Shown in pieces: positions 51,352-59,128 of a stretch of 64,000 nucleotides of DNA; the first letter of the stretch is position 1; each line of letters opens with the position of its first letter. This DNA is from Solirubrobacter ginsenosidimutans (GTDB lineage Bacteria; Actinomycetota; Thermoleophilia; Solirubrobacterales; Solirubrobacteraceae): NCBI RefSeq assembly GCF_027587205.1, contig NZ_JAPDOD010000028.1, positions 1 to 64,000 on the forward strand, in the 5' to 3' direction. Both the position numbers and the translations under genes were made by a program. The notes under the pieces were generated by a model, which worked only from the letters and a program-made list of their open reading frames with translations, was not told the origin of the DNA and did no database searches.

Positions 51352-51785
51352 GTGACCGGGACGCGGTAGATCTCCGCGAAGCGCGGACGTGGGTCCTCGC
51401 GCTCGAGGTACGGCTCGCCGTCGAGCGTCAGCCAGCAATGGCCGTCGGCGACGCCGGTCGGGTCCAGCCCGAAGCGCAGCTCGACCGCCACGCCCTGGCG
51501 CCGCAGGAACCAATAGAGCGTGAGCCCGCGGGTCAGGCAGCCGGTCCGCACGACGGGGTGCGCGAGCCGCGGGGCGAGCGCGACCAGGCGGTCGACGCGG
51601 TCGGGCGACAGCGGCCGCCGCGGCGTGCGCGGCGGGCGGGTCAGTAGGCGGCTCATGCGCGGCAAGGGCAGCCGCAGCAGCAGCGGGACGCCGCTCGCGA
51701 ACGCGGTCACCGAGGCGAACAGCGCGAACTCGCGCGGGCTCTGCAGCTGCGCGAACGCCCCGAGCCGGTCACGGAGCCTCGACAA
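51348..51785 (-). CDS. Lasso-peptide B2-type transglutaminase-fold protease
   Basis: This 145-residue protein matches the Transglut_core3/B2 family that cleaves RiPP leader peptides. The catalytic Cys83 lies in RTGCLTRGLTLYWFLRR, His116 in ADGHCWLTLDG and Asp122 follows. The N-terminal part has two weakly hydrophobic segments. The TTG at 51785 gives a 17-bp overlap with the PqqD gene; no other start is available before the conserved part. Full-length for a stand-alone B2. The neighbours (RRE protein, kinase, nucleotidyltransferase) match lasso-type clusters, but the cyclase is missing. Confidence 0.85.
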   Translation of the reverse strand: MSRLRDRLGAFAQLQSPREFALFASVTAFASGVPLLLRLPLPRMSRLLTRPPRTPRRPLSPDRVDRLVALAPRLAHPVVRTGCLTRGLTLYWFLRRQGVAVELRFGLDPTGVADGHCWLTLDGEPYLEREDPRPRFAEIYRVPVT

Positions 51786-52047
51786 GCAACCGCTCCTCGC
51801 GAAGCTCGTCGATGAACTCGAGGACGTCGGCCGTGATCGTGGCCGCCGGGGCCTCGAACTCGCCGGTCATCACGGCCACGATGTCATCGACCGAGCGCTC
51901 GCCGTCGCACAGCTCCCACACGCGCGCGCCCACGTCGTCGAGGGCGTAGTAGCTGCCGTCGTCGAGCCGCAGGAGGACCGTCTGACCCTGGGCCTCTTGC
52001 GCGAGGACCCCGTCGCGCTGGCGGGGACGGAGGGCGATGTCTGGCAT
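51769..52047 (-). CDS. PqqD-family peptide chaperone (RiPP recognition element, B1-like)
   Basis: This 92-residue protein is a complete PqqD/RRE fold: LLRLDDGSYYALDDVGARVW, ELCDGERSVDDIVAVMTGEF and a C-terminal helix ADVLEFIDELREERLLV. RRE domains bind the leader peptide and present it to tailoring enzymes. In lasso systems B1 reads the YxxP motif, which is present in the 25-residue peptide encoded at 50104. ATG 52047 lies 6 nt after the nucleotidyltransferase stop. Second gene of the four-gene operon. Confidence 0.9.
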   Translation of the reverse strand: MPDIALRPRQRDGVLAQEAQGQTVLLRLDDGSYYALDDVGARVWELCDGERSVDDIVAVMTGEFEAPAATITADVLEFIDELREERLLVEAP

Positions 52048-52053
52048 GTGCGG

Positions 52054-53253
52054 CTACTCCCGGTGCTCGAGGGCGTGGATCTGGCCGTTCAGCCGATAGT
52101 CCTGCACGACCGACCAAGGACGGGAGAGCGCGGCGCGCGCCAGCGGCGCCTGCGCACGGGCGCGGCGGACGTACGCGCGGGCGAGCGAGCCGCGGGCGCC
52201 GGGCTCGCCGTCCCACCCGCTCACCAGCACCTCGCGCGGCGGCGCGGCCATCCAGCGCAGCGAGCGCACCGGAAGCTTGCGACCGGAGCGCAGCACGCGC
52301 AGGCCGACGAGCCGGCGCCCGACGCGCGGGTCGAAGGCGGCGGGCCGCAGCGCGTCGAGGCCCTCGGCCGGGATGTCGAATCCGACCTCGTGGGCGGCGA
52401 AGAGCGCGAGGAAGAGGCGCGCGTCGAGCCGGTAGGCGCTCGAGTCGGCGGCCAGTCGCGACCAGTCCAGCGGCTCGGCGGCGACGATCCAGGCCATGTC
52501 GCCGAGCTGGCTGAGCGCGCCCCCACTGCCGTAGCGGTCGTGGTTGCCGCCGAGGCGATTGCGGGTGAAGTGGAAGCCGACGTGCAGGAGCAGGTCCTCG
52601 CCGGCGGGCAGGCGGTGGCCGGGGACGGTGGGGTGCGGCCGCGAGCGCTCCCACAGGCCGGCGACGTCGAAGTGGCGGCGCTCGTCCTTCATCGCGATGT
52701 GGTGGTGCAGCTCGATCGCGAGCAGCCCGTCCTCGGCGACCAGCGCGGGGTCATGATGGTGATTGGCCCGCATCCACCCGGCCGAGTGCTGCTCCTCGCC
52801 GCTGCCCGGCGGGCTGCGGTAGCCGAGCGCGGCGAGCGCGGCGTGCGCGGCGTCGAGCTGCTCGCTGCGCACGAGCATGTCGACGTCGAGCATCTCGCGC
52901 ACGGCCGGGTCGTCGTACACCGTGGCGGTCAGCGCCGCGCCCTTGAGCAGCATCGCCTCGACCCCGGCGGCGGTGAGCGCGGTCAGCGCGGCGCTCAGGG
53001 AGGCGGCCACGAACGCGCTGCGCGCGGCGTTGGCGAAGTAGCGCTCCTGCAGGCGTGCCTGGAGGTCGGCGGGCACGCCCGTGTCACCCGCCAGGTGTTG
53101 CGCGAGCATCGGCTCGAGCCGATGCCAGGCCGCCGCCTCGACGGCGCGCTCGTAGCTCGCCCGCGCCCACGACGAACGATCGGCCGCGGTGGCGGGGGTC
53201 GGGCGCGCGGCTTCGACGAGCAGCGCGAATTCGGGAGTGAGAGCTTTGGACAT
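52054..53253 (-). CDS. Nucleotidyltransferase family protein (NTP_transf_5) of the peptide cassette
   Basis: This 399-residue protein has the NTP_transf_5 active site LKGAALTATVYDDPAVREML followed by DVDMLVRSEQLDAAHAALAA, where DVD is the metal-binding pair. ELHHHIAMKDER and LLLHVGFHFTRNRLGGNHDR are typical later blocks. Such proteins accompany HprK-related kinases and PqqD proteins in exopolysaccharide and lasso-peptide loci; one studied group adds sugars or nucleotides to phosphorylated peptide. ATG 53253 is preferred because the longer frame adds 27 residues without conserved features. First gene of the operon; a terminator hairpin lies upstream. Confidence 0.85.
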   Translation of the reverse strand: MSKALTPEFALLVEAARPTPATAADRSSWARASYERAVEAAAWHRLEPMLAQHLAGDTGVPADLQARLQERYFANAARSAFVAASLSAALTALTAAGVEAMLLKGAALTATVYDDPAVREMLDVDMLVRSEQLDAAHAALAALGYRSPPGSGEEQHSAGWMRANHHHDPALVAEDGLLAIELHHHIAMKDERRHFDVAGLWERSRPHPTVPGHRLPAGEDLLLHVGFHFTRNRLGGNHDRYGSGGALSQLGDMAWIVAAEPLDWSRLAADSSAYRLDARLFLALFAAHEVGFDIPAEGLDALRPAAFDPRVGRRLVGLRVLRSGRKLPVRSLRWMAAPPREVLVSGWDGEPGARGSLARAYVRRARAQAPLARAALSRPWSVVQDYRLNGQIHALEHRE

Positions 53254-53302
53254 GGGCGCGCCGCAATCTTCCGGTGACGCGGACGCCGAGTCGTTAAATG
53301 CT

Positions 53303-53335
53303 CGTGGCGGCGCGCGTCGTCCGCACGCCGCCACG
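53303..53335 (-). terminator. Terminator-like hairpin downstream of RTX-like gene
   Basis: CGTGGCGGCG (53303-53312) and CGCCGCCACG (53326-53335) pair perfectly around 13 nt. It lies 18 nt past the stop of the RTX-like gene (minus strand) and just upstream of the nucleotidyltransferase gene, and probably insulates the two units. On the minus strand ATTTAA follows the hairpin. Confidence 0.5.
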
Positions 53336-53352
53336 AACCTCGGACCCTCGCG

Positions 53353-54150
53353 CTAGTACGTGATCGTCTCGCAGCCTGAGATCACGTCGAGGTTCCTGTC
53401 GGCCGTGACCTTGTCGGTGCCGTTGGCACCGCAGTCGATCACGTCCTTCTCGCCGTCCTTGGCTGAGATCGTGTCGTTGCCGTCGCCGGCGGTGACCGTG
53501 TCGCGTCCGCTGCCCGGGTCGATGACGTCGTTGCCGTTGCCGGCCGAGATCGCGTCGTTGCCGTCGCGGCCGTAGATCGTGTCGTTGCCGTCGCCGCCGG
53601 AGATCGCGTCGGCGCCGTCGGTGGCGGCTTCGCCGGTCGCGGCGTCGCCGTAGATCGTGTCGTTGCCGTTGTCGGCGGTGATGTTGTCCGCGCCCGCGCC
53701 GCCGATCATGCGGTCGGTGCCGTCGCCGCCGGAGAGGTTGTCGCCCCCGGCGCCGCCGTCGACCCGGTCGTCGTTGTTGTCGCCGCTGAGGTTGTCGGCG
53801 CCGCCGAGCCCGTAGAGCGCGTCGTTGCCGTCCTCACCGCGGACCGAGTCGCCGCCGTCGCCGGCGCGCTCGTCGGTCGAGCAGTAGTCGGCGTTGGTTG
53901 CGCCCGCCGGGCAGCTGCCGTCGCCGTAGACGGTGTCGTCGCCCTGGCCTGCGCTGATCGAGTCCGCTCCGCCGAGGCCGAGCACCAGGTCATCGCCCGA
54001 CTGTGCGTTGATCGAGTCGGCGACGCTCGTGCCGATCAGCGTGTCCGGGCCGTTGGTACCCGTGATCGTGGCCGCCAGCGCGACCGAGGCGGTGACGCCG
54101 AGGGTCGCGGTCGCGAGTACGAGCGGGCGCAGGATGCGGGAGCTGAGCAT
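53353..54150 (-). CDS. Secreted RTX-like calcium-binding repeat protein, copy 2
   Basis: This 265-residue secreted protein has a signal peptide (ILRPLVLATATLGVTASVAL) and is otherwise built of hemolysin-type nonapeptides: GGADSISAGQGDDTVYGDGS, GGDGNDTIYGRDGNDAISAG, GRDTVTAGDGNDTISAKDGE. Such repeats form calcium-filled parallel beta-rolls. An inserted loop CPAGATNADYC and a C-terminal GCETITY are shared with the next protein. RTX repeats usually mark type I export in Gram-negatives; here a Sec signal is used. ATG overlaps the upstream stop (TGATG). Confidence 0.88.
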   Translation of the reverse strand: MLSSRILRPLVLATATLGVTASVALAATITGTNGPDTLIGTSVADSINAQSGDDLVLGLGGADSISAGQGDDTVYGDGSCPAGATNADYCSTDERAGDGGDSVRGEDGNDALYGLGGADNLSGDNNDDRVDGGAGGDNLSGGDGTDRMIGGAGADNITADNGNDTIYGDAATGEAATDGADAISGGDGNDTIYGRDGNDAISAGNGNDVIDPGSGRDTVTAGDGNDTISAKDGEKDVIDCGANGTDKVTADRNLDVISGCETITY

Positions 54151-54917
54151 CAGTAGTCGACGTTCTCGCAGTCGCGGTTGATGACGTCCACGCGGTCCGC
54201 GAAGACGTAGTCGCTGCCGCCGCCGCAGGTGATCGTGTCCTTCTCGCCGTCGCGCGAATAGACCAGATCCAGCGACGAGCCGCCCTTGATCGTGTCCTTG
54301 CCCGAGCCGCCGGTCATCGCGTCGCTGCCGCCGTCGGAGTTGATCTGGTCGTCGCCGGAGCCGCCGTCGATGACTTCGCTGCCCGAGCCGCCGTTGATGA
54401 TGTCAGCGCCCGCGCCGCCTTCGATCACGGTGCCGCTGCCCATCGCGGTGATCGTATCGTTGCCGTCGCCGCCGTCGATCAGATCGAAGCCGTCCGTGCC
54501 CGAGTTCAGGGTGTCGTTGCCGCCGCCGCCGAAGATGGCGTCGTTGCCGGTGCCTCCGGTGATCGTGTCGTTGTTGCCCTGGCCGTAGATGACGTCGTTG
54601 CCGGCGTCGCCCTTGAGGTTGTCCTTGCCGTCGGTCGAGGTCTCGGCCGTCGAGCAGTAGTTCGCGTTGGTGGCGCCGGCCGGGCAGGTCGCGTCGCCGT
54701 AGATCGTGTCGTCGTCGTTGCCGCCACTCACGGTGTCATCGCCACGAAGGCCATACACCGAGTCGTCGCCATCCTTGGCTGTGATCGTGTCGTTGCTCGT
54801 CGTCCCGACGAGGAAGTCGTTGCCGTTGGTGCCGTTGATGGTCGCGGCCATCGCGACAGCCGCGGTGGCGGTGAAGATGACCACCGCCAACAGCATTGAT
54901 CGCTTCAGGAGGGACAT
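54150..54917 (-). CDS. Secreted RTX-like calcium-binding repeat protein, copy 1
   Basis: This 255-residue paralogue of the following gene product has a signal peptide (KRSMLLAVVIFTATAAVAMA), then GGxGxDxI/L-type nonapeptides (GGNDDDTIYGDATCPAGATN, GGDGNDTITAMGSGTVIEGG, GGGGNDTLNSG). It has the same CPAGATNANYC loop and an equivalent Cys near the C-terminus (NRDCENVDY). The pair likely arose by tandem duplication and is translationally coupled. They probably build calcium-dependent surface material in the polysaccharide island. A TGTGAACGATTCA site lies 54 bp before the start. Confidence 0.88.
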   Translation of the reverse strand: MSLLKRSMLLAVVIFTATAAVAMAATINGTNGNDFLVGTTSNDTITAKDGDDSVYGLRGDDTVSGGNDDDTIYGDATCPAGATNANYCSTAETSTDGKDNLKGDAGNDVIYGQGNNDTITGGTGNDAIFGGGGNDTLNSGTDGFDLIDGGDGNDTITAMGSGTVIEGGAGADIINGGSGSEVIDGGSGDDQINSDGGSDAMTGGSGKDTIKGGSSLDLVYSRDGEKDTITCGGGSDYVFADRVDVINRDCENVDY

Positions 54918-54970
54918 CGCGCGAGGGTCCTTTCAAAAGGGGGGCTAAAGAGCGCATCCCTCCCTACGTC

Positions 54971-54983
54971 TGTGAACGATTCA
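54971..54983. promoter_or_regulatory. TGTGAACGATTCA palindromic site upstream of the RTX-like pair
   Basis: TGTGAACGATTCA followed by CA makes a palindrome with arms TGTGA and TCACA. It matches the site at 47185 at 12 of 13 positions. It lies between the sugar transferase end and the RTX-like gene start, in a promoter position for the latter. Confidence 0.4.
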
Positions 54984-55014
54984 CACTGACCCTGGACACC
55001 GAATCTTCACGCAT

Positions 55015-56475
55015 TTACATATTTCGGCGGGCTAACAGGTACGGCACCGTCCGCATCAGGATCTTCACATCGGTCCACAACGACCAGGTGGCGACATAGA
55101 GATAATCGAGCTTGAGCATCTCGGCGAGCGGCAGGCGGGTGGCGCCCATGACCTGCCAGTGGCCGGTCATGCCCGGCGTCAGGAACAGGCGGCGGCGGTC
55201 CAGCCCGGTGATGCGCCCGTCGTCGTCGGCGACCAGGGGCCGCGGGCCGACGAGGCTCATCTCGCCCTTGAGGACGTTGACCAGCTGCGGCAGTTCGTCG
55301 AGTGACAGCGAGCGCAGCGTACGCCCGACGCGGGTGATCCGGGGATCGCCCGCGACCTTGAACAGGTGACTGTCCTCGTTGGCCGCGGTGAGCGTGGATT
55401 TCAGTGTGTCGGCGCCACGCACCATCGTGCGGAACTTCCACATGTCGAACAGCCGCCCCTCGCGGCCGACGCGGGGCTGGCGATAGATGACTCCGCCGGG
55501 ACTGTCGAGGCGGATCGCCACCGCGATCACCGCCAGCAGCGGCGACAGGACCGCCAGCAGGAAGGCGGCGCCGACGGCGTCGAAGGAGCGCTTGAGCAAC
55601 GCGGACGAGCGCGAGAGCCCGAAGTGGCGCAGCCCGAGCAGGGTCAGGCCCTGCACGTCGTCGATCTCGATCGCGGACCCGACGACCTCGAGGATGCGCG
55701 GCAGCACGCTGACCCGCGCACCGGTGGCCTTGGCCTCGCGCACCAGGTCCAGCGTCATCTGCGGGCGCGGCGCGTTGGGCTCGATGATCACGCGATGGAC
55801 GGCGAACTCGTCGACGAGGCGATGCAGAGTGGCCGCCGCCTCGACCGCGAGGGCGTCGTCGGGCGCCTCGGGGAGGTCGATGCGGACGACGACCGCCGCG
55901 TGTGAGCCGGTGGCGGCGAGCTTGTCCTGCAGCCGTTCGCATGAGCTCTGAACGCCGACGAACAGGCAGCGCTCCTGCGGTGTCAGCGAGCGCGCGACGC
56001 CCCGCGCTCCGCGGCGCGCGAGCAGCGTGAAGACGAACATCGTGCCCCACAGGACGACCAGCTGCAGCGCGCCGAGGTCGCCCTTGAGCAGGTGGTCCTG
56101 CAACACGACGAACAGCAGCGTGTAGAGCGTCGCGAGCTGGAAGAGCTGCGGCGCCTGGTCGAGCGTCGTCTTGTTGACGACGATCTCGTCGCGGTCATAG
56201 ACGCCGCCGAGCTTGGCGGCGATGAGCACGAGCGGCAGCGCGAGCAGCAGCTGGAGCCGGAGCTCGTCGGCGCCGACGACCGTCACGCAGATGACGACGG
56301 CGCCCGCGGCGGCGAGCACGTCCGCCGTCGCCAGCGCGCGGCGGAAGAGCGCGTCGCGCCGGCGCACCTCCGCGCGCGGGTCGCGCTCGCGGATCGGCGC
56401 CGGCAGGCGCGTCAGGCGCCGGCGGCGGCGCGGACTCGTTTCAGACGCCCGTGGGCCGTCGAGGAGTTCCGGCAT
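55015..56475 (-). CDS. Exopolysaccharide polyprenyl glycosylphosphotransferase (WbaP/CpsE-type sugar transferase)
   Basis: This 486-residue enzyme transfers a sugar-1-phosphate to undecaprenyl phosphate to start polysaccharide synthesis. A cytoplasmic start and four to five N-terminal membrane helices ([60 protein letters not shown]) are followed by a nucleotide-binding-like domain and another helix. The catalytic domain follows ([56 protein letters not shown]). The catalytic Asp-Glu of LSLDELPQ is present. It is probably the initiating enzyme of the island's polymer. Confidence 0.94.
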   Translation of the reverse strand: MPELLDGPRASETSPRRRRRLTRLPAPIRERDPRAEVRRRDALFRRALATADVLAAAGAVVICVTVVGADELRLQLLLALPLVLIAAKLGGVYDRDEIVVNKTTLDQAPQLFQLATLYTLLFVVLQDHLLKGDLGALQLVVLWGTMFVFTLLARRGARGVARSLTPQERCLFVGVQSSCERLQDKLAATGSHAAVVVRIDLPEAPDDALAVEAAATLHRLVDEFAVHRVIIEPNAPRPQMTLDLVREAKATGARVSVLPRILEVVGSAIEIDDVQGLTLLGLRHFGLSRSSALLKRSFDAVGAAFLLAVLSPLLAVIAVAIRLDSPGGVIYRQPRVGREGRLFDMWKFRTMVRGADTLKSTLTAANEDSHLFKVAGDPRITRVGRTLRSLSLDELPQLVNVLKGEMSLVGPRPLVADDDGRITGLDRRRLFLTPGMTGHWQVMGATRLPLAEMLKLDYLYVATWSLWTDVKILMRTVPYLLARRNM

Positions 56476-56526
56476 GTCCGCGCAGACGCTGCCGACTCCG
56501 GACGCCCCGCGTGTGAATCTGTCGTG

Positions 56527-57915
56527 TCAGCGCACCCGCCACGCGAGCGTCTGATCGTCACCGAGCCGGGCGCGGACGCTGCTCGCGCCACTCGCCCTGA
56601 TCGTCGTCTGGAACGTATTGCCCGCGGTGACGGTGAGCGTTCGGACCGTCCGCCACGCGGTGCCGGCCCGGCGTTCGATGCGGACCGTCCCGCTCGTCGG
56701 CGGCCGGCCCCAGAGCGCGACCTTGGCCTTGCTCGCGCGATGGGCGTAGAACGGGAAGCGGAACGACTTCTGGGCGGGCTTGGGCCGGCCGTCGAGGTAG
56801 TAGATCCCGGACTGGTTGGTGGCCGCGTAGCTCGGGTCGGGCGCCTGGTCGCGGACCTGGAACCAGAACACGGCGTCCACGCCCGCCTTGGCGAGGAGAA
56901 AGAACGTCTGCGACAGGTACCCGGCGTGCGTCGTCGCGGGGATGCCGTCCGGGTCGGGGGGCGAGGAGTCGTAGGAGACCTCGGTCACCCAGAGGCGATG
57001 GCGGGGCGCGCCGAGCGCGAGCTTGTCCCGCTCCGCCGCGCGCAGAACGGTGCTCAGCTTCCCGAGGTCGGGGATCGAGACGTCGTCGGGGTTGAGCGCC
57101 TTGCGCGTCGGAGCGCCGACCGAGTACGGGTGGTGCGCGAGCACGTCGAAGTGCGCGGGATCGGGGCACTCGGTGGCCTGCAGGGTGCGCTTGGCGGTCT
57201 GCCTCTCACACAGCAGCTCGCGCACGAAGCGGGCCGGCGGCATGCGGTTGCCCGTCGTGCCCGGATCGCCGAACGGCGCCGTCCCGGCCGTGACGACCAG
57301 CGCGCTGCTCGCCGTCGCATGGACCCCGCGGTAGAACGCGTTGAGCATGTCGCGGTAGTGGTTGGGCGCCACGGGCCGGCCGGCCTCCCACTGCGGGCTC
57401 AGGTACTTGCTCAGGTTCGGCTCGTTCCACGGTTGGAACGCCCGCACCTTCGGCAGCGTCTGGCCGGGCTCGGCGGGGTCCGGATAGGTGCCGTCGTAGC
57501 GGGTCGCCAGCGCGGTGCCGTACGCCTCCAGCGCCGCCGGGTCCGGGCGCCAGCTGGCGGGCGGGGCATCGGCGGGACGGTTGGGCCCCTCCGCCCACGT
57601 GGGCGCGCCGGTGAACGTCGCGAGGACGTCCAGCCCGTCGGCGACGGCGGCCTTGACCGATGCGTCGGCGCTGGTGAAGTCGTACGCGGGATCGGCCGGG
57701 TCGCGCGGGTTGGTGGGCGGCGTGGCGGCGTTCCAGCCGATGTCGACGCGGACGATGTCCGCCCCCGAGTCGGCGGCCCGCTGCAGCCACGGCCCCCGCT
57801 CGCCGGTCGAGAAGACGCCGTCGAGGAAGCCGAGCTGCAGCGGCGCCGCCTGGGCGGGCGCGGCGGTCGCGAGCGTGGCCGCCGCGACGGCCACCGCCAG
57901 GAGCCCGCGGTTCAT
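56527..57915 (-). CDS. Secreted glycoside hydrolase (GH5/GH39-like TIM barrel)
   Basis: This 462-residue protein has a signal peptide ending AQA. A clan GH-A barrel follows: GADIVRVDIGWNAATPP, DVLATFTGAPTWAEG, VRAFQPWNEPNLSKYLSPQW with the acid/base Glu of NEP, and RLWVTEVSYDSSPPD with the likely nucleophile Glu at the end of strand 7. A C-terminal beta-sandwich (VRIERRAGTAWRTVRTLTVT) follows. It probably trims or releases surface polysaccharide. Family number is uncertain by eye. GGAGG precedes ATG 57915. Confidence 0.85.
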   Translation of the reverse strand: MNRGLLAVAVAAATLATAAPAQAAPLQLGFLDGVFSTGERGPWLQRAADSGADIVRVDIGWNAATPPTNPRDPADPAYDFTSADASVKAAVADGLDVLATFTGAPTWAEGPNRPADAPPASWRPDPAALEAYGTALATRYDGTYPDPAEPGQTLPKVRAFQPWNEPNLSKYLSPQWEAGRPVAPNHYRDMLNAFYRGVHATASSALVVTAGTAPFGDPGTTGNRMPPARFVRELLCERQTAKRTLQATECPDPAHFDVLAHHPYSVGAPTRKALNPDDVSIPDLGKLSTVLRAAERDKLALGAPRHRLWVTEVSYDSSPPDPDGIPATTHAGYLSQTFFLLAKAGVDAVFWFQVRDQAPDPSYAATNQSGIYYLDGRPKPAQKSFRFPFYAHRASKAKVALWGRPPTSGTVRIERRAGTAWRTVRTLTVTAGNTFQTTIRASGASSVRARLGDDQTLAWRVR

Positions 57916-57964
57916 AGGACGACCTCCGGTCCGTGGGTCCCTGGGCTGCGCGTGTGGGCCTCGC

Positions 57965-58507
57965 TCACATCGGCAACCGGCGGCGGCGCAGCGTCAGCGC
58001 GATCATCCCCACCAGGCTGGCCACCAGGATCACGGGAAAGAAGATCCCGAGCCCGCCGGCGTCATTGGGGCCGATCGCGGCGGCGAGCGTCGCCTTCACG
58101 GGCGAGGTCGCGCGTTCGTCCGCGACGGTCAGCGCCGTCGTGGCAGCGCCGGCGACGGGCGTGGTGACCGGCGGCGTGGTCGCGGTCCCGGTCGCCGGGG
58201 TGGACCGCTTCGCCGCGGGCTTGCCCGGCGCCGGCGCGGGGGGTGCCGTCTCGTCGATCAGCTGTGCGAGCTGCTCGCCGACCTCGCCCTCCCGCTCGAG
58301 GGCCGCGCGCTGCGGGCGGGTGAGCGCAGGCGACGGCGCCTGGCCCGGGGGGCGCGGCGACCGGTTGCCGGTCGCTCCCGGGACGGTCTCGACGTACTCG
58401 TCGATCGCGGAGTTGCCGGGCGGGGCCGTGGAGCCGGCCTGCTGCGCGTGGGCGGCGGGAGCGAGGACGGCGAGGCCGAAGGCGGCGAGGACGAGCGTAC
58501 GGCGCAT
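57965..58507 (-). CDS. Surface protein with signal peptide and C-terminal membrane anchor
   Basis: This 180-residue protein has a signal peptide (RRTLVLAAFGLAVLAPAAHA). A low-complexity Pro/Ala/Thr-rich middle with a short helical part (TRPQRAALEREGEVGEQLAQ) follows. A membrane helix near the end (GIFFPVILVASLVGMIALTL) and RRRRLPM form a stop-transfer tail. No LPXTG signal. It starts 4 nt after the neighbouring gene's stop, so the two are cotranscribed. Function unknown; likely a wall-spanning scaffold. Confidence 0.75.
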   Translation of the reverse strand: MRRTLVLAAFGLAVLAPAAHAQQAGSTAPPGNSAIDEYVETVPGATGNRSPRPPGQAPSPALTRPQRAALEREGEVGEQLAQLIDETAPPAPAPGKPAAKRSTPATGTATTPPVTTPVAGAATTALTVADERATSPVKATLAAAIGPNDAGGLGIFFPVILVASLVGMIALTLRRRRLPM

Positions 58508-58511
58508 GTGA

Positions 58512-59045
58512 CTAGGGATTCGTGGTGGACAGCGTGAACGTCAGGGTCTTGCCGTACGGGCCCGTGCGCAGCGGCTCGGACGCGGCGATCGACTGGGCGA
58601 ACGCAATCGTCACCTGGTCGTTGCTGACCGGGCCGGAGTAGGCGAGCAGCGGCGTGGGCGCGGCGCTGGAGCCGACCGCGCCCTCGGTGCCGCCCGTCCC
58701 GGCGGGGCTGGTCGCCTTGGCGCGCAGCGGCGAGGCGAGCGAGAAGCTGCCGTTGACGAGGTGGCCGGTGGAGGTCGAGCTCGGATCGGCGACGGCGAGC
58801 GTGGCGTCGCCCGCGGTGGAGATCACGGTGCCGGTGGTCGAGGCGGTGTAGTCGGTGCTCACACCGGGAGCGAACGCGCCGAACGTCGCGGCGGGGCCGA
58901 GCGTGAGGCTCAGCGTCGATGCCACCGAGCCGCCGACGGTCGTCTCCTGGTATTCAGGAGCGTCGGTGCCAGGCGGGGTCTGGGCGGAGGCGGACGGGAC
59001 GATCACGAGGGCGAGGCCGAGCAACGGGAGCAGCATTCGGTTCAT
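58512..59045 (-). CDS. Small secreted beta-rich surface protein
   Basis: This 177-residue protein has a signal peptide (RMLLPLLGLALVIVPSASA). The mature part is Gly/Thr/Ser-rich with strands: VGGSVASTLSLTLGPAATFG, FAPGVSTDYTASTTGTVIST, AGDATLAVADPSS. The pattern suggests a fimbria-like or jelly-roll surface protein. No Cys in the mature chain. GGAG precedes the ATG. It is the first gene of a likely four-gene minus-strand unit, with a 23-bp palindrome just upstream. Function unknown. Confidence 0.75.
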   Translation of the reverse strand: MNRMLLPLLGLALVIVPSASAQTPPGTDAPEYQETTVGGSVASTLSLTLGPAATFGAFAPGVSTDYTASTTGTVISTAGDATLAVADPSSTSTGHLVNGSFSLASPLRAKATSPAGTGGTEGAVGSSAAPTPLLAYSGPVSNDQVTIAFAQSIAASEPLRTGPYGKTLTFTLSTTNP

Positions 59046-59075
59046 ACCGGCTCCATACGGGCGCGCGGCGCCGAA

Positions 59076-59098
59076 GCTGACAACGAGTCGTTGTCAGC
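59076..59098. promoter_or_regulatory. 23-bp perfect palindrome in a divergent promoter region
   Basis: GCTGACAACGA (59076-59086) and TCGTTGTCAGC (59088-59098) are exact complements around one G. Outer arms CATACGG (59054-59060) and CCGTATG (59114-59120) add a second inverted repeat. The site lies midway between the surface-protein gene (minus) and the O-antigen ligase-like gene (plus), the right place for a dimeric regulator of both. Regulator unknown. Confidence 0.65.
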
Positions 59099-59128
59099 CT
59101 GTTCACGCCTGATCCGTATGAAGGGGCG

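Noticed and set aside
53440..54880. Regularly spaced short repeats resembling a CRISPR array
   Set aside because: They are codon-level repeats encoding RTX nonapeptides, vary in sequence and keep an open frame.
56092..58167. Plus-strand frame of 691 codons opposite the sugar transferase and glycosidase
   Set aside because: Arg-rich shadow; both minus-strand genes have intact catalytic motifs.
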